A DNA stretch of 64,000 bases from Amycolatopsis umgeniensis (GCF_014205155.1 NZ_JACHMX010000001.1:5890001-5954000); one strand, 5' to 3'. Positions 1 through 8,488 are shown, counted from the stretch's first letter. Notes: a model not told the origin generated them from the letters alone. Program-made: numbers and translations.

Positions 1-618
1 GGGGAGTACCTCTACCGGCTCGTCGTGGCCAAACGGGCCGCGCCGACGGACGACATCCTCGGCGAGCTGGCCGCCACGGACCTCACCGACGAAGAGCTCA
101 CCGGTATGGCGTTCCTGGTGCTGGGGGCCGGTTTGGACACCACGGCCAACATGTTGGCGCTGGGCACTTTCGCGTTGCTCCGGAATCCGGACCAGCTCGC
201 CGTCCTGCGCGAGGACCCGGAGGCCATCGAAGGCGCCGTCGAGGAACTCCTGCGCTACCTGGCGATCGCGCACACCGGTGTGCGCACCGCGATCGAGGAC
301 GTCGAGATCGGCGGACAGCTCGTCAAGGCGGGGGAGGCTGTCGCGGTGTCGGTGCTGGCCGCCAACCGCGATCCGCTCAAGTTCCCGGAGCCCGACAGGC
401 TCGACGTCAAGCGGAAGGCCGCCGGGCATCTGGCTTTCGGGCACGGTGTCCACCAGTGCCTCGGTCAGCAGCTCGCGCGGGTGCAGATGAAGGTCGCCTT
501 CACCGGGCTGCTCGCCAGGTTCCCGGCGCTGCGCCTGGCCGTCCCGGCCGACGAGGTCCCGCTGCGGACGGATTCCGACATCCACGGGGTGTACGCGCTC
601 CCGGTGGCCTGGGACTGA
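1..618 (+). CDS. Cytochrome P450, 5' truncated by window edge
   Basis: The C-terminal ~205 residues of a bacterial class I P450 are visible; the reading frame is open from base 1, so the gene begins upstream. It shows the I-helix oxygen-activation motif GAGLDTT, the K-helix EELLR (ExxR) pair and the heme-cysteine loop [11 protein letters not shown] soluble monooxygenase taking electrons from a ferredoxin is expected. Five bases downstream lies the start of a ferredoxin gene, the usual partner arrangement, but that gene is cut short. Substrate and CYP family cannot be told from this fragment. Confidence 0.95.
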   Translation, partial: GEYLYRLVVAKRAAPTDDILGELAATDLTDEELTGMAFLVLGAGLDTTANMLALGTFALLRNPDQLAVLREDPEAIEGAVEELLRYLAIAHTGVRTAIEDVEIGGQLVKAGEAVAVSVLAANRDPLKFPEPDRLDVKRKAAGHLAFGHGVHQCLGQQLARVQMKVAFTGLLARFPALRLAVPADEVPLRTDSDIHGVYALPVAWD

Positions 619-623
619 TCGCG

Positions 624-683
624 ATGAAGCTCGAGGTCGATCGCGAACGTTGCGTGGGCGCCGGGATGTGCGTGCTGACCGCG
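624..683 (+). pseudogene. Ferredoxin remnant after P450 (first ~20 codons only)
   Basis: The ATG at 624 opens a typical N-terminus of an actinobacterial 3Fe-4S ferredoxin: MKLEVDRERCVGAGMCVLTA, with the first two cluster cysteines (C10, C16). After residue 20 the frame continues into sequence unlike a ferredoxin, runs through the hairpin at 723-751 and antisense to the snapalysin gene. The remaining cluster cysteines are absent. I read this as a 3' deletion scar left by a rearrangement joining the P450 operon to the protease gene, so the P450 must use another ferredoxin. A start on the other strand is excluded by the strong N-terminal match. Confidence 0.8.
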
Positions 684-722
684 AACTGGGCCTATGAAAC
701 GCGCCCTGGGACGTCGCCCAGG

Positions 723-751
723 CCAGGGGGTGCCGGGCGGGCACCCCCTGG
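723..751 (-). terminator. Terminator hairpin of the snapalysin gene
   Basis: Perfect 12-bp inverted repeat (CCAGGGGGTGCC / GGCACCCCCTGG) with a 5-nt loop, 7 bp beyond the protease stop codon. A second small hairpin (CCTGGG / CCCAGG, 705-722) abuts it. As usual in this group there is no long U tract. Confidence 0.75.
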
Positions 752-758
752 CACGGGA

Positions 759-1310
759 TCAGCCGACGTCCGCGAGGACCTTGCCGGCGTCGGCGCTCTG
801 CACGGCGGTGCCGGCGTAGAGCTGCTGGACCCGGGCCTTCTCCTGGGCGTTCGGGTTCACGCTGGCGCAGCTGACGCCACCGGTCGAGCCGGACATCAGC
901 GACGAGCACGGCCCGGGCTTCACGTCGGGCAGGCCGAGGCTGTGGCCCAGTTCGTGCGAAGCGATCCGGGTCTTGTTGTAGCCCTGCTGGACGGCCTGCC
1001 TGCCGTACCAGACGGTGACCTGGCCGTTCGGGCGGACGGGCCCGAGGGTGGCGCGCGGCCAGCCGTTGTCGGCGACGATCCGGATGTTGACCCGCTGCCC
1101 CGGCGTCGCCTTCACGAGGCGGACGTTGGTGACGTTGGTGTTCCAGACGTTGACGCCGGCGGCCACCGCGTCCTTGAACTCCGCGGCCTGGCTGTCGTCG
1201 TAGGTCAGGGTGGTCGCCATGATCTCGGCGGCACCGGCGGAGGGTGCCGAGAGCACCGAGATGGAGAGCGCGGCGCCGGTGAGCACCGCGGCGAAGGTAC
1301 GTCGAAGCAC
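759..1310 (-). CDS. Snapalysin-type small neutral metalloprotease (M7)
   Basis: A 183-residue exported zinc endopeptidase. Residues 1-27 form a Sec signal peptide (LRRT, hydrophobic core, cleavage near AGA-AE). The metzincin motif HELGHSLGLPD carries the three ligands His, His, Asp in the HExxHxxGxxD spacing characteristic of family M7. Two cysteines (in GPCSSL and VSCASV) probably form a disulfide. Length agrees with Streptomyces snapalysins. The GTG start at 1310 follows GAGGAG with good spacing. The gene is monocistronic and divergent from the WD40-KAP gene; the 194-bp gap at 1311-1504 holds both promoters. In Streptomyces such genes often sit beside a LysR regulator, which is missing here. 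Confidence 0.93.
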   Translation of the reverse strand: MLRRTFAAVLTGAALSISVLSAPSAGAAEIMATTLTYDDSQAAEFKDAVAAGVNVWNTNVTNVRLVKATPGQRVNIRIVADNGWPRATLGPVRPNGQVTVWYGRQAVQQGYNKTRIASHELGHSLGLPDVKPGPCSSLMSGSTGGVSCASVNPNAQEKARVQQLYAGTAVQSADAGKVLADVG

Positions 1311-1504
1311 GTTGAACTCCTCGCGTTTAAGGCGTGCTGGAATTTCGGAGCAGTGTCGACACTCTTGGTTCTGGCGGGAGGGATCTCTGAGTAGTCCTCC
1401 GTTGCCTCCGCGTGATGTTAGGACCTGTCGAGGTCGTCGGGGTACCCGCCGATAGTCGCCTGTCGTTAACCAAGATCTTGACTCGCCCGGAAGACTGTGC
1501 GGCT

Positions 1505-4135
1505 ATGACGACGGCGCGATTCACCGGACACGAAGCACCCATCCTCGCTGTCGCCGTGAACGGAAACCGGCTGGTCACGGGCGGTACGGACAAGACGGTG
1601 CGGGTATGGGACCTGGAGACCGGCGCGCAGCGGTTCGCCTTGACAGGGCACGATCGGCCGGTGCTCGCGGTGGGTATCTCGGGTCAGTACGTGGTCGGTT
1701 GCGATGGGACGACGGTGCGCCGCTGGCGGCTCACCGGTCGCGAGGCGCATCCCCCGGAGGTCCAGACCATCAAGAGGACACTCACGGTCGCCGTGGCGAA
1801 GGATTTCGCCGTGTCCGGCGCGGGAAGCACCATCGAGGTCCGGCGGCTGGACGGCGTGACGGTCCGCGGCCTGCGCACCGGCGGCCCGGAGATCGAATCG
1901 GTCGCGGTGACCCCGGACGGCCGGGTCGTGGTCGCCGGTGACGACACCGGCGGAGTGCGGCTGTGGGACCGGGAAGTCGTTTCCCACTACCGGTTCGGCG
2001 GCGTGGGCTCGGTCCACGTGGTCGCGGTTTCGCCCGACGGCACGCGGGTGCTGTCCGGTGAGGGTGAGACGGTCCGGTTGTGGGGCCGCAAGGGCGATCC
2101 GGCCCTCGTCTTCCCCGGACACGACGGGGTGGTGCGGTCACTGGCCTTCAGCCCGGACGGCAAATGGGTGCTCTCCGGCGGTTCCGGCGGCGAGGTCCAC
2201 GTCCGCGACAGCGAAAACCCGGCCGACTACACCCTCCTCAAGGGACACGAGGGCAACGTCCGCGCGATCGCCTGCACCGCGGGCAACGAGAAGATCGTCA
2301 CGGTCGGGGACGATCGCACGATCCGGGTGTGGGACCGCTTCGGCAACCAGATCGACGGCACCGGGTTCGTCGAGCCCAAACCGGGCCGGGCGCGCCCGCG
2401 GATCACCCCGGACGTCGAGAGTTCGGTCGACCTGATCGGTTTCCAGGACGACGTGCGCACGCTCGCCGCGGTCATCGCCGACCGCGAGACCAGCCCGCCG
2501 CTGTGCGTCGCGCTGCTGGGCCCCTGGGGTTCCGGCAAGTCGAGTTTCGTGCGGCAGGTGGCGGACAGGGTGGCCGAACTGGCCCGCCGCTCCCGGGGCA
2601 ATGCCGCCAACAGCGTCTTCGCCGGCGAGATCCGGCAGATCCGGTTCAACGCCTGGCAGTACCACGACGACCATCTGTGGGTCGGGCTGGTGGACCACCT
2701 GTTCCGGAATCTCGGCGCGCCCGAGACGCACGCGGACGCCGACGAGGTCCGTGCCGAACGCGAGGAGTTGAGGACCAGGCTCGCGAGCCTCCGGGCGATC
2801 AAGGCGGATTCCCCGTTCACCTGGCGCTGGCGGCTACTGGTGTCCGGGGCGGACCGGGCCGAGCGACGTCGTCGGCGGCTCGCCGTCGCGGGCTACGCGG
2901 TCTCCGGCGTGCTCGGCGCCGCCGCGGCGATCACCGGCTGGGCCTTGTGGCACAACGCGATCCTCGCCGCCGCGGGGGCGATCGTCGCACTCGGCGCCGT
3001 GCTGACCCCGGCGCTCACCACCGCGAGGGCGGCCCTCGCGCCGGTGAAGTCCACATTGGACAAACTGCGGCACGACGTCGGCAGACGGGCGGAACGGTTC
3101 GAGACCGAGGTCCGTGAGACCGAGGAGCGGCTCCGGCGGCTGGACGCGGCCGCCCGTCTCGGCGATCTGATCGACGAGGCGAGAACGAGCAGATACGGGG
3201 ACTACCAAGGGGTTTTCGCCCGAGTCCGGGAAGATCTCGCGGAGCTGAGCGCCGATCTGGCGGACGCGCGGAAGGACTGGCTGCTGGCGGGCGGCGAGGG
3301 CGAGCCGCCGCTGGAACGGATCGTGCTCTACATCGACGACCTCGACCGGTGCCCGCCGTCGAAGGTGATCGAGGTGCTCGCCGCGGTGCACCTGCTGCTG
3401 GCCTTGCCAGCGTTCGTCGTGGTGGTGGCCGTCGATCCGAGGTGGTTGCGGCGATGCCTCGACCAGCATCACGAAGAACTGTTCGGGGCAGGGGAAGCGC
3501 GGCGGACCGAGTATCTCGACAAGATCTTCCAGATCGTGTTCGCGTTGCGCCCCATGGGAGCCGCGGCGGACGAACTGATCGACGCCCTGATGCCGATCGA
3601 GGGACGGGGGCCGGACTCGGGTGGGCACGGAGAATGGCCGGAGGACGGGGACACCTTCGAACGCGGTGAAGGCGGCGAACAGGTGGAGGTCGTCGTCGAC
3701 GACACGGCCCCGCCGACGTTCTACAACATGCGGCCGGATCGGTTGCGGCTCACCGAGGTCGAACGCGATTTCGTCCACGTGCTGCGGAAAAGGCTCAACA
3801 CACCGCGTGAAATCCGGAAACTGGTCAACCTCTACCGGCTCGTGCGCATCGGCATCCCCGACGCGGAACTGGCGCGGTTCGTCGGCGGTCCCTATCGGGC
3901 GGTGCTCGTCCTGCTGACCCTGCTGGTCGCCGATCCGGACACCGCGCGCTCGACCTTCGTCGCGCTTTCCGGCGGAGAATCGTTGTCCGAAGCCTTTCCA
4001 CCTGAATGGCGGCTAGACGTCGAATCCTTCGATGATCTACAGGTCTATCGGAATTGGGTGGGTACCCTCGCCCGCTTCAGTTTCGAAACCTACGATCTGG
4101 TGACCGAGGAAACAGAACCGGGAACCACGTTGTAG
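1505..4135 (+). CDS. WD40-repeat / KAP family P-loop NTPase
   Basis: About 876 residues. The first ~285 form a WD40 propeller of about seven repeats (for example GTDKTVRVWDLETG, DDRTIRVWDRFG). The KAP NTPase domain follows: Walker A GPWGSGKSS near residue 340 and Walker B YIDDLDRCPP near residue 607. KAP NTPases typically carry membrane segments inserted between these motifs, and two adjacent hydrophobic segments are visible around residues 461-510. I chose the ATG at 1505, where the first WD40 strand begins and a GGAAG precedes it; an in-frame ATG at 1412 would add 31 unlike residues. It heads a probable operon with the next two genes. KAP proteins include phage-exclusion proteins; a sensor/effector membrane ATPase is inferred and the ligand is unknown. 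Confidence 0.9.
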   Translation: MTTARFTGHEAPILAVAVNGNRLVTGGTDKTVRVWDLETGAQRFALTGHDRPVLAVGISGQYVVGCDGTTVRRWRLTGREAHPPEVQTIKRTLTVAVAKDFAVSGAGSTIEVRRLDGVTVRGLRTGGPEIESVAVTPDGRVVVAGDDTGGVRLWDREVVSHYRFGGVGSVHVVAVSPDGTRVLSGEGETVRLWGRKGDPALVFPGHDGVVRSLAFSPDGKWVLSGGSGGEVHVRDSENPADYTLLKGHEGNVRAIACTAGNEKIVTVGDDRTIRVWDRFGNQIDGTGFVEPKPGRARPRITPDVESSVDLIGFQDDVRTLAAVIADRETSPPLCVALLGPWGSGKSSFVRQVADRVAELARRSRGNAANSVFAGEIRQIRFNAWQYHDDHLWVGLVDHLFRNLGAPETHADADEVRAEREELRTRLASLRAIKADSPFTWRWRLLVSGADRAERRRRRLAVAGYAVSGVLGAAAAITGWALWHNAILAAAGAIVALGAVLTPALTTARAALAPVKSTLDKLRHDVGRRAERFETEVRETEERLRRLDAAARLGDLIDEARTSRYGDYQGVFARVREDLAELSADLADARKDWLLAGGEGEPPLERIVLYIDDLDRCPPSKVIEVLAAVHLLLALPAFVVVVAVDPRWLRRCLDQHHEELFGAGEARRTEYLDKIFQIVFALRPMGAAADELIDALMPIEGRGPDSGGHGEWPEDGDTFERGEGGEQVEVVVDDTAPPTFYNMRPDRLRLTEVERDFVHVLRKRLNTPREIRKLVNLYRLVRIGIPDAELARFVGGPYRAVLVLLTLLVADPDTARSTFVALSGGESLSEAFPPEWRLDVESFDDLQVYRNWVGTLARFSFETYDLVTEETEPGTTL

Positions 4136-4171
4136 CTACACTTGCGCGTTACGACGGCGAGGGGGCGGCGC

Positions 4172-5932
4172 ATGCGGAGATCAGGCTGGCTTTCGCTTGC
4201 CTTCGGCGCGCTTGTGGGGACGCTCGTGATCGTGCTGCTCTCGGCCACGGTCACCGCGCCCTCGAACGCGGCCAGGACCGACTGCGTGCGGCTGATCACC
4301 AGTTCTTCCACCGAGAAGGGCGATCTGATCGGCGAACTGGCCGAGCGGTACAACAACACCGACCGAACGTTCGACGGTGGCCGGTGCGCGAAGATCGAGG
4401 CGTTCAAGAAGACCTCGGGCGCCGCGCTCGACCTGATCGCCGACGGCTGGAACGACCTCGACGAGCGGCAACCCGAACCCCAGGTCTGGCTGCCGAGCTC
4501 GTCGCTCTGGCTCGATCTGCTGCGCCAGCGCGGCAAAGGGGACCTGATCCAGGACGGTCCGAAGACCTCTCTCGCGACGAGCCCGATGGTGATCGCCATG
4601 CCGGAGCCGATGGCGAAGGAACTGGGCTGGCCCGCGAAGGGCATCGGCTGGCGGGACGTGCTCGAGGTGAACCGGAACGGCGGCTGGGCCTCCACCCCAT
4701 CGAAGAACGCGCAGTGGGGGAACTTCACGTTGGGCAAGGACAATCCGCGCCGCTCGACCTCGGGGCTCGCCGCGACCATCTCGACCTACTTCGCGGCGAC
4801 GGGCGGCGACTACGGCAAGATCGATTCGGCGGACGCCGTGCAGTTCGTCCGCGGCATCGAGGCTTCGGTCGCCTACTACAGCGACGATTCGGTGGCCTTC
4901 CTGAAGACGCTGTACGAAGAGGACCAGAAGAAGCCCACGCCCTACATCAGCGCGATGGCGATGCAGGAACAGATGGTCTACCTCTACAACCACGGCGCCC
5001 CGACGGGTGATCCGAAGCAGTTGAAGGGCGAACCCGTCCAGCTGAACCGGCCGCTCGTCGCCGTGCACCCGAGCGAAGGGACGATGCTGATCGACCATCC
5101 CTTCCTGACCACGGCCAAGGCGTCGCCGGAACAGCGTGAGGCGGCCAAGGACTTCTACGCCTTCCTGCGGGAGCAGGCGCAACAGGACCGCTTCCGTGAC
5201 CTCGGCTTCCGTGATCCGGAGGGCCGCGGGAACGACAAGCTCGCCAAGGGCGTGCACACCGAGGGGGTCGCCGAACCGCGGCGCATCGGGATCCCCACCG
5301 GCGAACAGATCCAGAAGATGCTCGACGGCTGGGAGTACACGCAGCGGCGTGGCCGGATCCTCCTGGTGCTGGACCTGTCCGGCTCGATGGACGAGCCGTT
5401 CGACAAGAACCGCAAGGACAAGCCGTACTCCGAGCGCAGGATCGACCTGCTGAAACCCGCGATCAAGAAGCAACTCGACTACCTCCATCCGGAAGACGAG
5501 GTCGGGCTGTGGACGTTCTCTTCGGACGGGCACGAGGAGAAGATGCCGATCGGCAAGGTGAAGGACGTCCGTGAGCCGATGAAACAACTGGTCGAGAACC
5601 TGATCCCCCAAGGGAACACGGCGCTCTACAAATCCGTGGTGGACGCCAACGACAAGATGCGGCGGGAGTTCGACCCGAACCTCATCAACGCCGTCGTCTT
5701 CCTGACCGACGGCGAGAACACCGCGGCCGGGACCACCAAGGACCAGATGCTCCAGGCCGTCGACGCGGAGCGGCTGGACAACTCGGTCCGGATCTTCACC
5801 ATGGCCTACGGCGCGCAGGCGGACAGCCGCGTGCTCGACGAGATCGCGCTGAAGTCCAAGGCGCGCAGCTACAAGGCCGTCGACCCGCAGAGCATCGACA
5901 AGATGTTCGTCAACGTCTTCAGCAACTTCTGA
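4172..5932 (+). CDS. Exported solute-binding protein fused to VWA domain
   Basis: About 586 residues, anchored or exported by an N-terminal hydrophobic segment (residues 8-30). Residues ~38-350 resemble an extracellular solute-binding domain of the ABC periplasmic-binding fold. Residues ~390-586 are a von Willebrand A domain with an intact MIDAS: DLSGSMDE near residue 400, the Thr in GNTALYKS and the Asp in FLTDGEN. The ATG at 4172 has GAGGGG upstream; a TTG 30 bp earlier is less likely. The gene starts 36 bp after the KAP NTPase and ends one base before the next gene, so the three are probably co-transcribed. No ABC transporter is nearby, so a sensing or adhesion role is more likely than uptake. 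Confidence 0.88.
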   Translation: MRRSGWLSLAFGALVGTLVIVLLSATVTAPSNAARTDCVRLITSSSTEKGDLIGELAERYNNTDRTFDGGRCAKIEAFKKTSGAALDLIADGWNDLDERQPEPQVWLPSSSLWLDLLRQRGKGDLIQDGPKTSLATSPMVIAMPEPMAKELGWPAKGIGWRDVLEVNRNGGWASTPSKNAQWGNFTLGKDNPRRSTSGLAATISTYFAATGGDYGKIDSADAVQFVRGIEASVAYYSDDSVAFLKTLYEEDQKKPTPYISAMAMQEQMVYLYNHGAPTGDPKQLKGEPVQLNRPLVAVHPSEGTMLIDHPFLTTAKASPEQREAAKDFYAFLREQAQQDRFRDLGFRDPEGRGNDKLAKGVHTEGVAEPRRIGIPTGEQIQKMLDGWEYTQRRGRILLVLDLSGSMDEPFDKNRKDKPYSERRIDLLKPAIKKQLDYLHPEDEVGLWTFSSDGHEEKMPIGKVKDVREPMKQLVENLIPQGNTALYKSVVDANDKMRREFDPNLINAVVFLTDGENTAAGTTKDQMLQAVDAERLDNSVRIFTMAYGAQADSRVLDEIALKSKARSYKAVDPQSIDKMFVNVFSNF

Positions 5933-5933
5933 C

Positions 5934-6446
5934 ATGGCCGAGCACGACAACCGCCCGTTCCACGTCGTCGCCGGGGTCCTCACGCTGATCGCCTGCCTGC
6001 TCGGTCACGCGGTGACCGTGCCGCATCCGCAGGCGTGGCTTTTCGGTGGTGCCGCGGCTTTCGCCGTGCTGGTGCCCGCCGAGGTCGCGTTCTTCGTGCT
6101 GAGCAGCAGGAAATCGAGGCCGGCGCGAGAGGTCCGCGCGCCGGAGACGGCCGCCGTCCACGACCACTACAGCCTGCTCGGGCGCGCGCTGACGGCCATC
6201 GAAATCGTGCGACCGGGCGAAACGGAGCTTTCGCCGGTGCTCCGGCGTGCGGTGACGAGGCTCGAACAACTGAAGGACCAGAACGCGCCCGCGGTCGTCG
6301 AACTGCGCGTCACCGTCAAGCAGACCACCGAGAAACTGGAGCGACACGCGCGAGACGAGAACCCGGATCCGGTGATGCTCGTCGAGCGGATGAGGCTGTA
6401 CCGGGAAGGACTCGAAGACGCCCTCGCAGTGGTCGAACCACGCTGA
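5934..6446 (+). CDS. Small membrane protein with coiled cytoplasmic tail
   Basis: 170 residues. Two hydrophobic segments (about 12-28 and 34-56) form a membrane hairpin, followed by a charged, helix-prone tail with heptad-like leucines (residues ~75-165). I recognise no family. The ATG lies one base after the stop of the VWA gene, so translation is almost certainly coupled and the product probably works with the KAP NTPase and VWA proteins at the membrane. Confidence 0.8.
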   Translation: MAEHDNRPFHVVAGVLTLIACLLGHAVTVPHPQAWLFGGAAAFAVLVPAEVAFFVLSSRKSRPAREVRAPETAAVHDHYSLLGRALTAIEIVRPGETELSPVLRRAVTRLEQLKDQNAPAVVELRVTVKQTTEKLERHARDENPDPVMLVERMRLYREGLEDALAVVEPR

Positions 6447-6447
6447 G

Positions 6448-6463
6448 TGTTCGGTGCCGAACA
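6448..6463. promoter_or_regulatory. Palindromic operator, copy 1 (TGTTCGG-N2-CCGAACA)
   Basis: Perfect 7+7 palindrome with a TG centre, 33 bp upstream of the ATG at 6497. The same core recurs at 7623-7646 before the cyclase-fold gene. Probable target of the Crp/Fnr regulator encoded between the two sites (inference). Confidence 0.7.
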
Positions 6464-6496
6464 GACTACGGCCGTGCGTCATGCTGATCTGACAGT

Positions 6497-6862
6497 ATGC
6501 CGTTGATCGGGCGCCGGGTTGTCGAGGGCGTGGAACATGTGGTCGTGCCGGTGGAGCACCGGTTCAGCCTGGAGGAAGCCGTACTGGCGGTGATGGCCGC
6601 CAAGAGCACCGTGCGGCCCGCTCCAGGAATCAAGGTCGCTCCGTTGAAGGTGTCGGAGGTACGGTCAGCGCTGCTATACGCGGCGAAGCACGCCGACAGG
6701 CGACACCAGATCGTGGACAGCTATTTCGTCGAGGCCGAAGACGGACCGTTGCACCGGCTGGCCGAGTGGATCAGGTCGGAGTTGGTCCGGCTGGGCATTT
6801 TCACCACCCACGATGGTTCCGCCGCCGGATCGGGTGGCCGATTCGGTTACTCTCCGCGATAG
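6497..6862 (+). CDS. Hypothetical protein in the Crp/cyclase module
   Basis: 121 residues with no signal peptide or membrane segment and no family I recognise. It mixes a short N-terminal beta-rich part with a helical middle (VRSALLYAAKHADRRHQIVDSY) and a glycine-rich tail. It begins 33 bp after a perfect palindrome and ends 29 bp before the Crp/Fnr start, so it probably belongs to the same transcript. The start codon is the only ATG near the palindrome; there is no strong Shine-Dalgarno sequence. Confidence 0.6.
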   Translation: MPLIGRRVVEGVEHVVVPVEHRFSLEEAVLAVMAAKSTVRPAPGIKVAPLKVSEVRSALLYAAKHADRRHQIVDSYFVEAEDGPLHRLAEWIRSELVRLGIFTTHDGSAAGSGGRFGYSPR

Positions 6863-6891
6863 GTGTTCACGACTGCCTGGGAGGGTGTTTC

Positions 6892-7593
6892 GTGGGTTTG
6901 GGCCCGGAGGCCGCCGAAGAAAGAGAACGTCCGTTCCTGGAGCGGCTGGACGAACCCGTCCGTGCCCGGTTGCTGGAGATGGGCACCCCGCAGACCTACG
7001 AGAGCAGACAGGCGCTGATGCGGGCGGGCGAGCCCGGCGACTTCGTCATGCTGCTGCGGCACGGGTACGTGAAGGTGACCAGCGCCGACCGGATGGGGGC
7101 GACGGTCATCCTCGACGTCGGCGTGCCCGGCGATCTGCACGGCGAGATCGCGGTGATCGCGGGCGGCATCCGGATGGCCGACGTCGTCGCCATCGAGGAA
7201 GTGCACGTCCGGCGGATCGCGGCGAGCGAGTTCAACCGTTTCCTGCTGGACCATCCGGCCGCGATGCGGGAGGTGCTCGTCAGTGTCGCCCGACGGTTCG
7301 TCCTCGCCCAGCGGCAGCGGACGCAGTCCTGGAAACCGCAGGCGGTGGCGCGGGTCGCGACGCGGCTGGACTACCTCGTCGACGTCTGCGGGATCCGGAC
7401 GCCCGCAGGCTGGCGGATCGGGATCCCGCTGAGCCAGGACGAACTCGCGCAGTTCATCCCGATGGGCCGGACGATGGTCGCGCAGGCACTGGACAAGCTG
7501 CGGAAGGCGGGAGTTGTGGCCAGTTCGCGCCGTGCGATCACCGTCGTCGACCGCGAGGCTTTGCGGGTGATCACGGAAAAAGGTGTGACTTAG
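6892..7593 (+). CDS. Crp/Fnr-family transcriptional regulator
   Basis: 233 residues. The N-terminal cyclic-nucleotide-binding-type beta-roll covers about residues 12-125 (GDLHGEIAVIAGG is in the position of the phosphate-binding cassette but lacks the canonical GExxxL...RxA arrangement, so cAMP binding is uncertain). The C-terminal winged helix contains LSQDELAQFIPMGRTMVAQALDKLRK. I chose the GTG at 6892, preceded by GGGAGGG at 6 bp; the frame is open further upstream but that part overlaps the previous gene and is unlike the family. Palindromes in the gaps before the preceding gene and before the following gene suggest it controls its own module. Confidence 0.92.
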   Translation: MGLGPEAAEERERPFLERLDEPVRARLLEMGTPQTYESRQALMRAGEPGDFVMLLRHGYVKVTSADRMGATVILDVGVPGDLHGEIAVIAGGIRMADVVAIEEVHVRRIAASEFNRFLLDHPAAMREVLVSVARRFVLAQRQRTQSWKPQAVARVATRLDYLVDVCGIRTPAGWRIGIPLSQDELAQFIPMGRTMVAQALDKLRKAGVVASSRRAITVVDREALRVITEKGVT

Positions 7594-7622
7594 CTCACTG
7601 GCGCTGACCAGGGCGGGGTCAG

Positions 7623-7646
7623 GTTCTGTTCGGTTCCGAACAGAAC
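7623..7646. promoter_or_regulatory. Palindromic operator, copy 2 (extended)
   Basis: Perfect 11+11 palindrome with arm GTTCTGTTCGG and a TT centre, containing the same TGTTCGG/CCGAACA core as 6448-6463. It lies 68 bp before the start of the cyclase-fold gene, a position suited to regulating that promoter. Confidence 0.75.
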
Positions 7647-7714
7647 TTCCGGTGACGAGTGGGAACACTGCTTGCTGCCGCCAGTTTTCACCGATCAGGG
7701 GAGGGGTCGCAGAG

Positions 7715-8404
7715 ATGCAGGTGCTGACCTCAGGCCATTACAACGCGCACACCCACGCCGTACTGTCCGTCGACATCGTCGGTTCGTCCAAGGCCAGTGA
7801 TGACCTGCTGGATCCGATGAAGACCGAGATGGAGACGCTGGTGTCCCGCGCGTTCACCGCGGTCGGGCTCGCGCCGGGGGAAGCACGTCACTTCCGGGAG
7901 ACCGGGGACGGGCTGATGGTCGCGTACCCGGACCGGGCCGTCGGGCAGCTCTGCGAGGTCGTGTTCCACCTGGACCATCTGCTTCGGACCCGCAACCGCT
8001 ACGCCCGCGTCCCGATGCGGGCCCGGGTGGCCGTCCATATGGGACCGATGGCGGACAACCACCGCTATCACCGCACGTACATCACGCTGACCCGGTTGCT
8101 GTGTGCGTCGACCTTCAACGACGCCGTCGGCTACTGGTGTCGTCTCGACCCGACGGGCGACAAGTTCGGCGCCGGGATGATCGTCTCGCAGTCGGTGTTC
8201 CGCAACGTGGTCGAACCGTTCGGGGTCGCGCTGGTCCCGCCCGCCCGCTGCGCCAGGATCAGCGTCACGACCCCGGACTTCGCGGACAGCGCGTGGATCC
8301 ACCTGCCGGGCTTGGACGCCGAAGCGGTTCTCACCGAGCTGAGCCCCGCCGTCGCGGTGCCGCTCGTGTTCGACCGGGTGAGCCGGTTGTCCACGACGGC
8401 CTGA
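7715..8404 (+). CDS. Class III nucleotidyl-cyclase-fold protein
   Basis: 229 residues, soluble. The core matches the class III adenylate/guanylate cyclase fold: SVDIVGSS (first metal Asp, D20), HFRETGDGLMVAYP (second metal Asp, D65), RARVAVHMGP (the RxGxHxG-like strand) and AVGYWCRLD with conserved R143 followed by AGMIVSQSVF. The Asn normally two residues into VNxAAR is a Gly here, and the base-selecting Lys position is Arg, so activity is doubtful. The ATG at 7715 has an AGGGGAGGGG ribosome site 8 bp away. It pairs with the upstream Crp/Fnr regulator, either as a source of its ligand or as a partner that senses nucleotides (inference). Confidence 0.75.
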   Translation: MQVLTSGHYNAHTHAVLSVDIVGSSKASDDLLDPMKTEMETLVSRAFTAVGLAPGEARHFRETGDGLMVAYPDRAVGQLCEVVFHLDHLLRTRNRYARVPMRARVAVHMGPMADNHRYHRTYITLTRLLCASTFNDAVGYWCRLDPTGDKFGAGMIVSQSVFRNVVEPFGVALVPPARCARISVTTPDFADSAWIHLPGLDAEAVLTELSPAVAVPLVFDRVSRLSTTA

Positions 8405-8460
8405 CCCCAGACCGGGCGGTCCGGCTTCCAGGGAGGGAAGGCCGTATCGCTCGCCGGTTT

Positions 8461-8488
8461 CTGGCCCGGTACCCCTACGCCGGGCCAG
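8461..8488. terminator. Hairpin after cyclase-fold gene
   Basis: Perfect 9-bp arms (CTGGCCCGG / CCGGGCCAG) with a 10-nt loop, followed by a second G/C-only hairpin around 8494-8512. It lies 56 bp after the stop codon. Confidence 0.6.

Noticed and set aside
4181..5983. 600-codon open frame on the minus strand
   Set aside because: It mirrors the solute-binding/VWA gene in the opposite strand; its composition (Arg/Val/Asp-rich, no domains) is typical of antisense frames in high-GC DNA.
6766..6891. N-terminal extension of the Crp/Fnr protein
   Set aside because: It overlaps the preceding gene, has no similarity to the family, and a strong ribosome site precedes the GTG at 6892.
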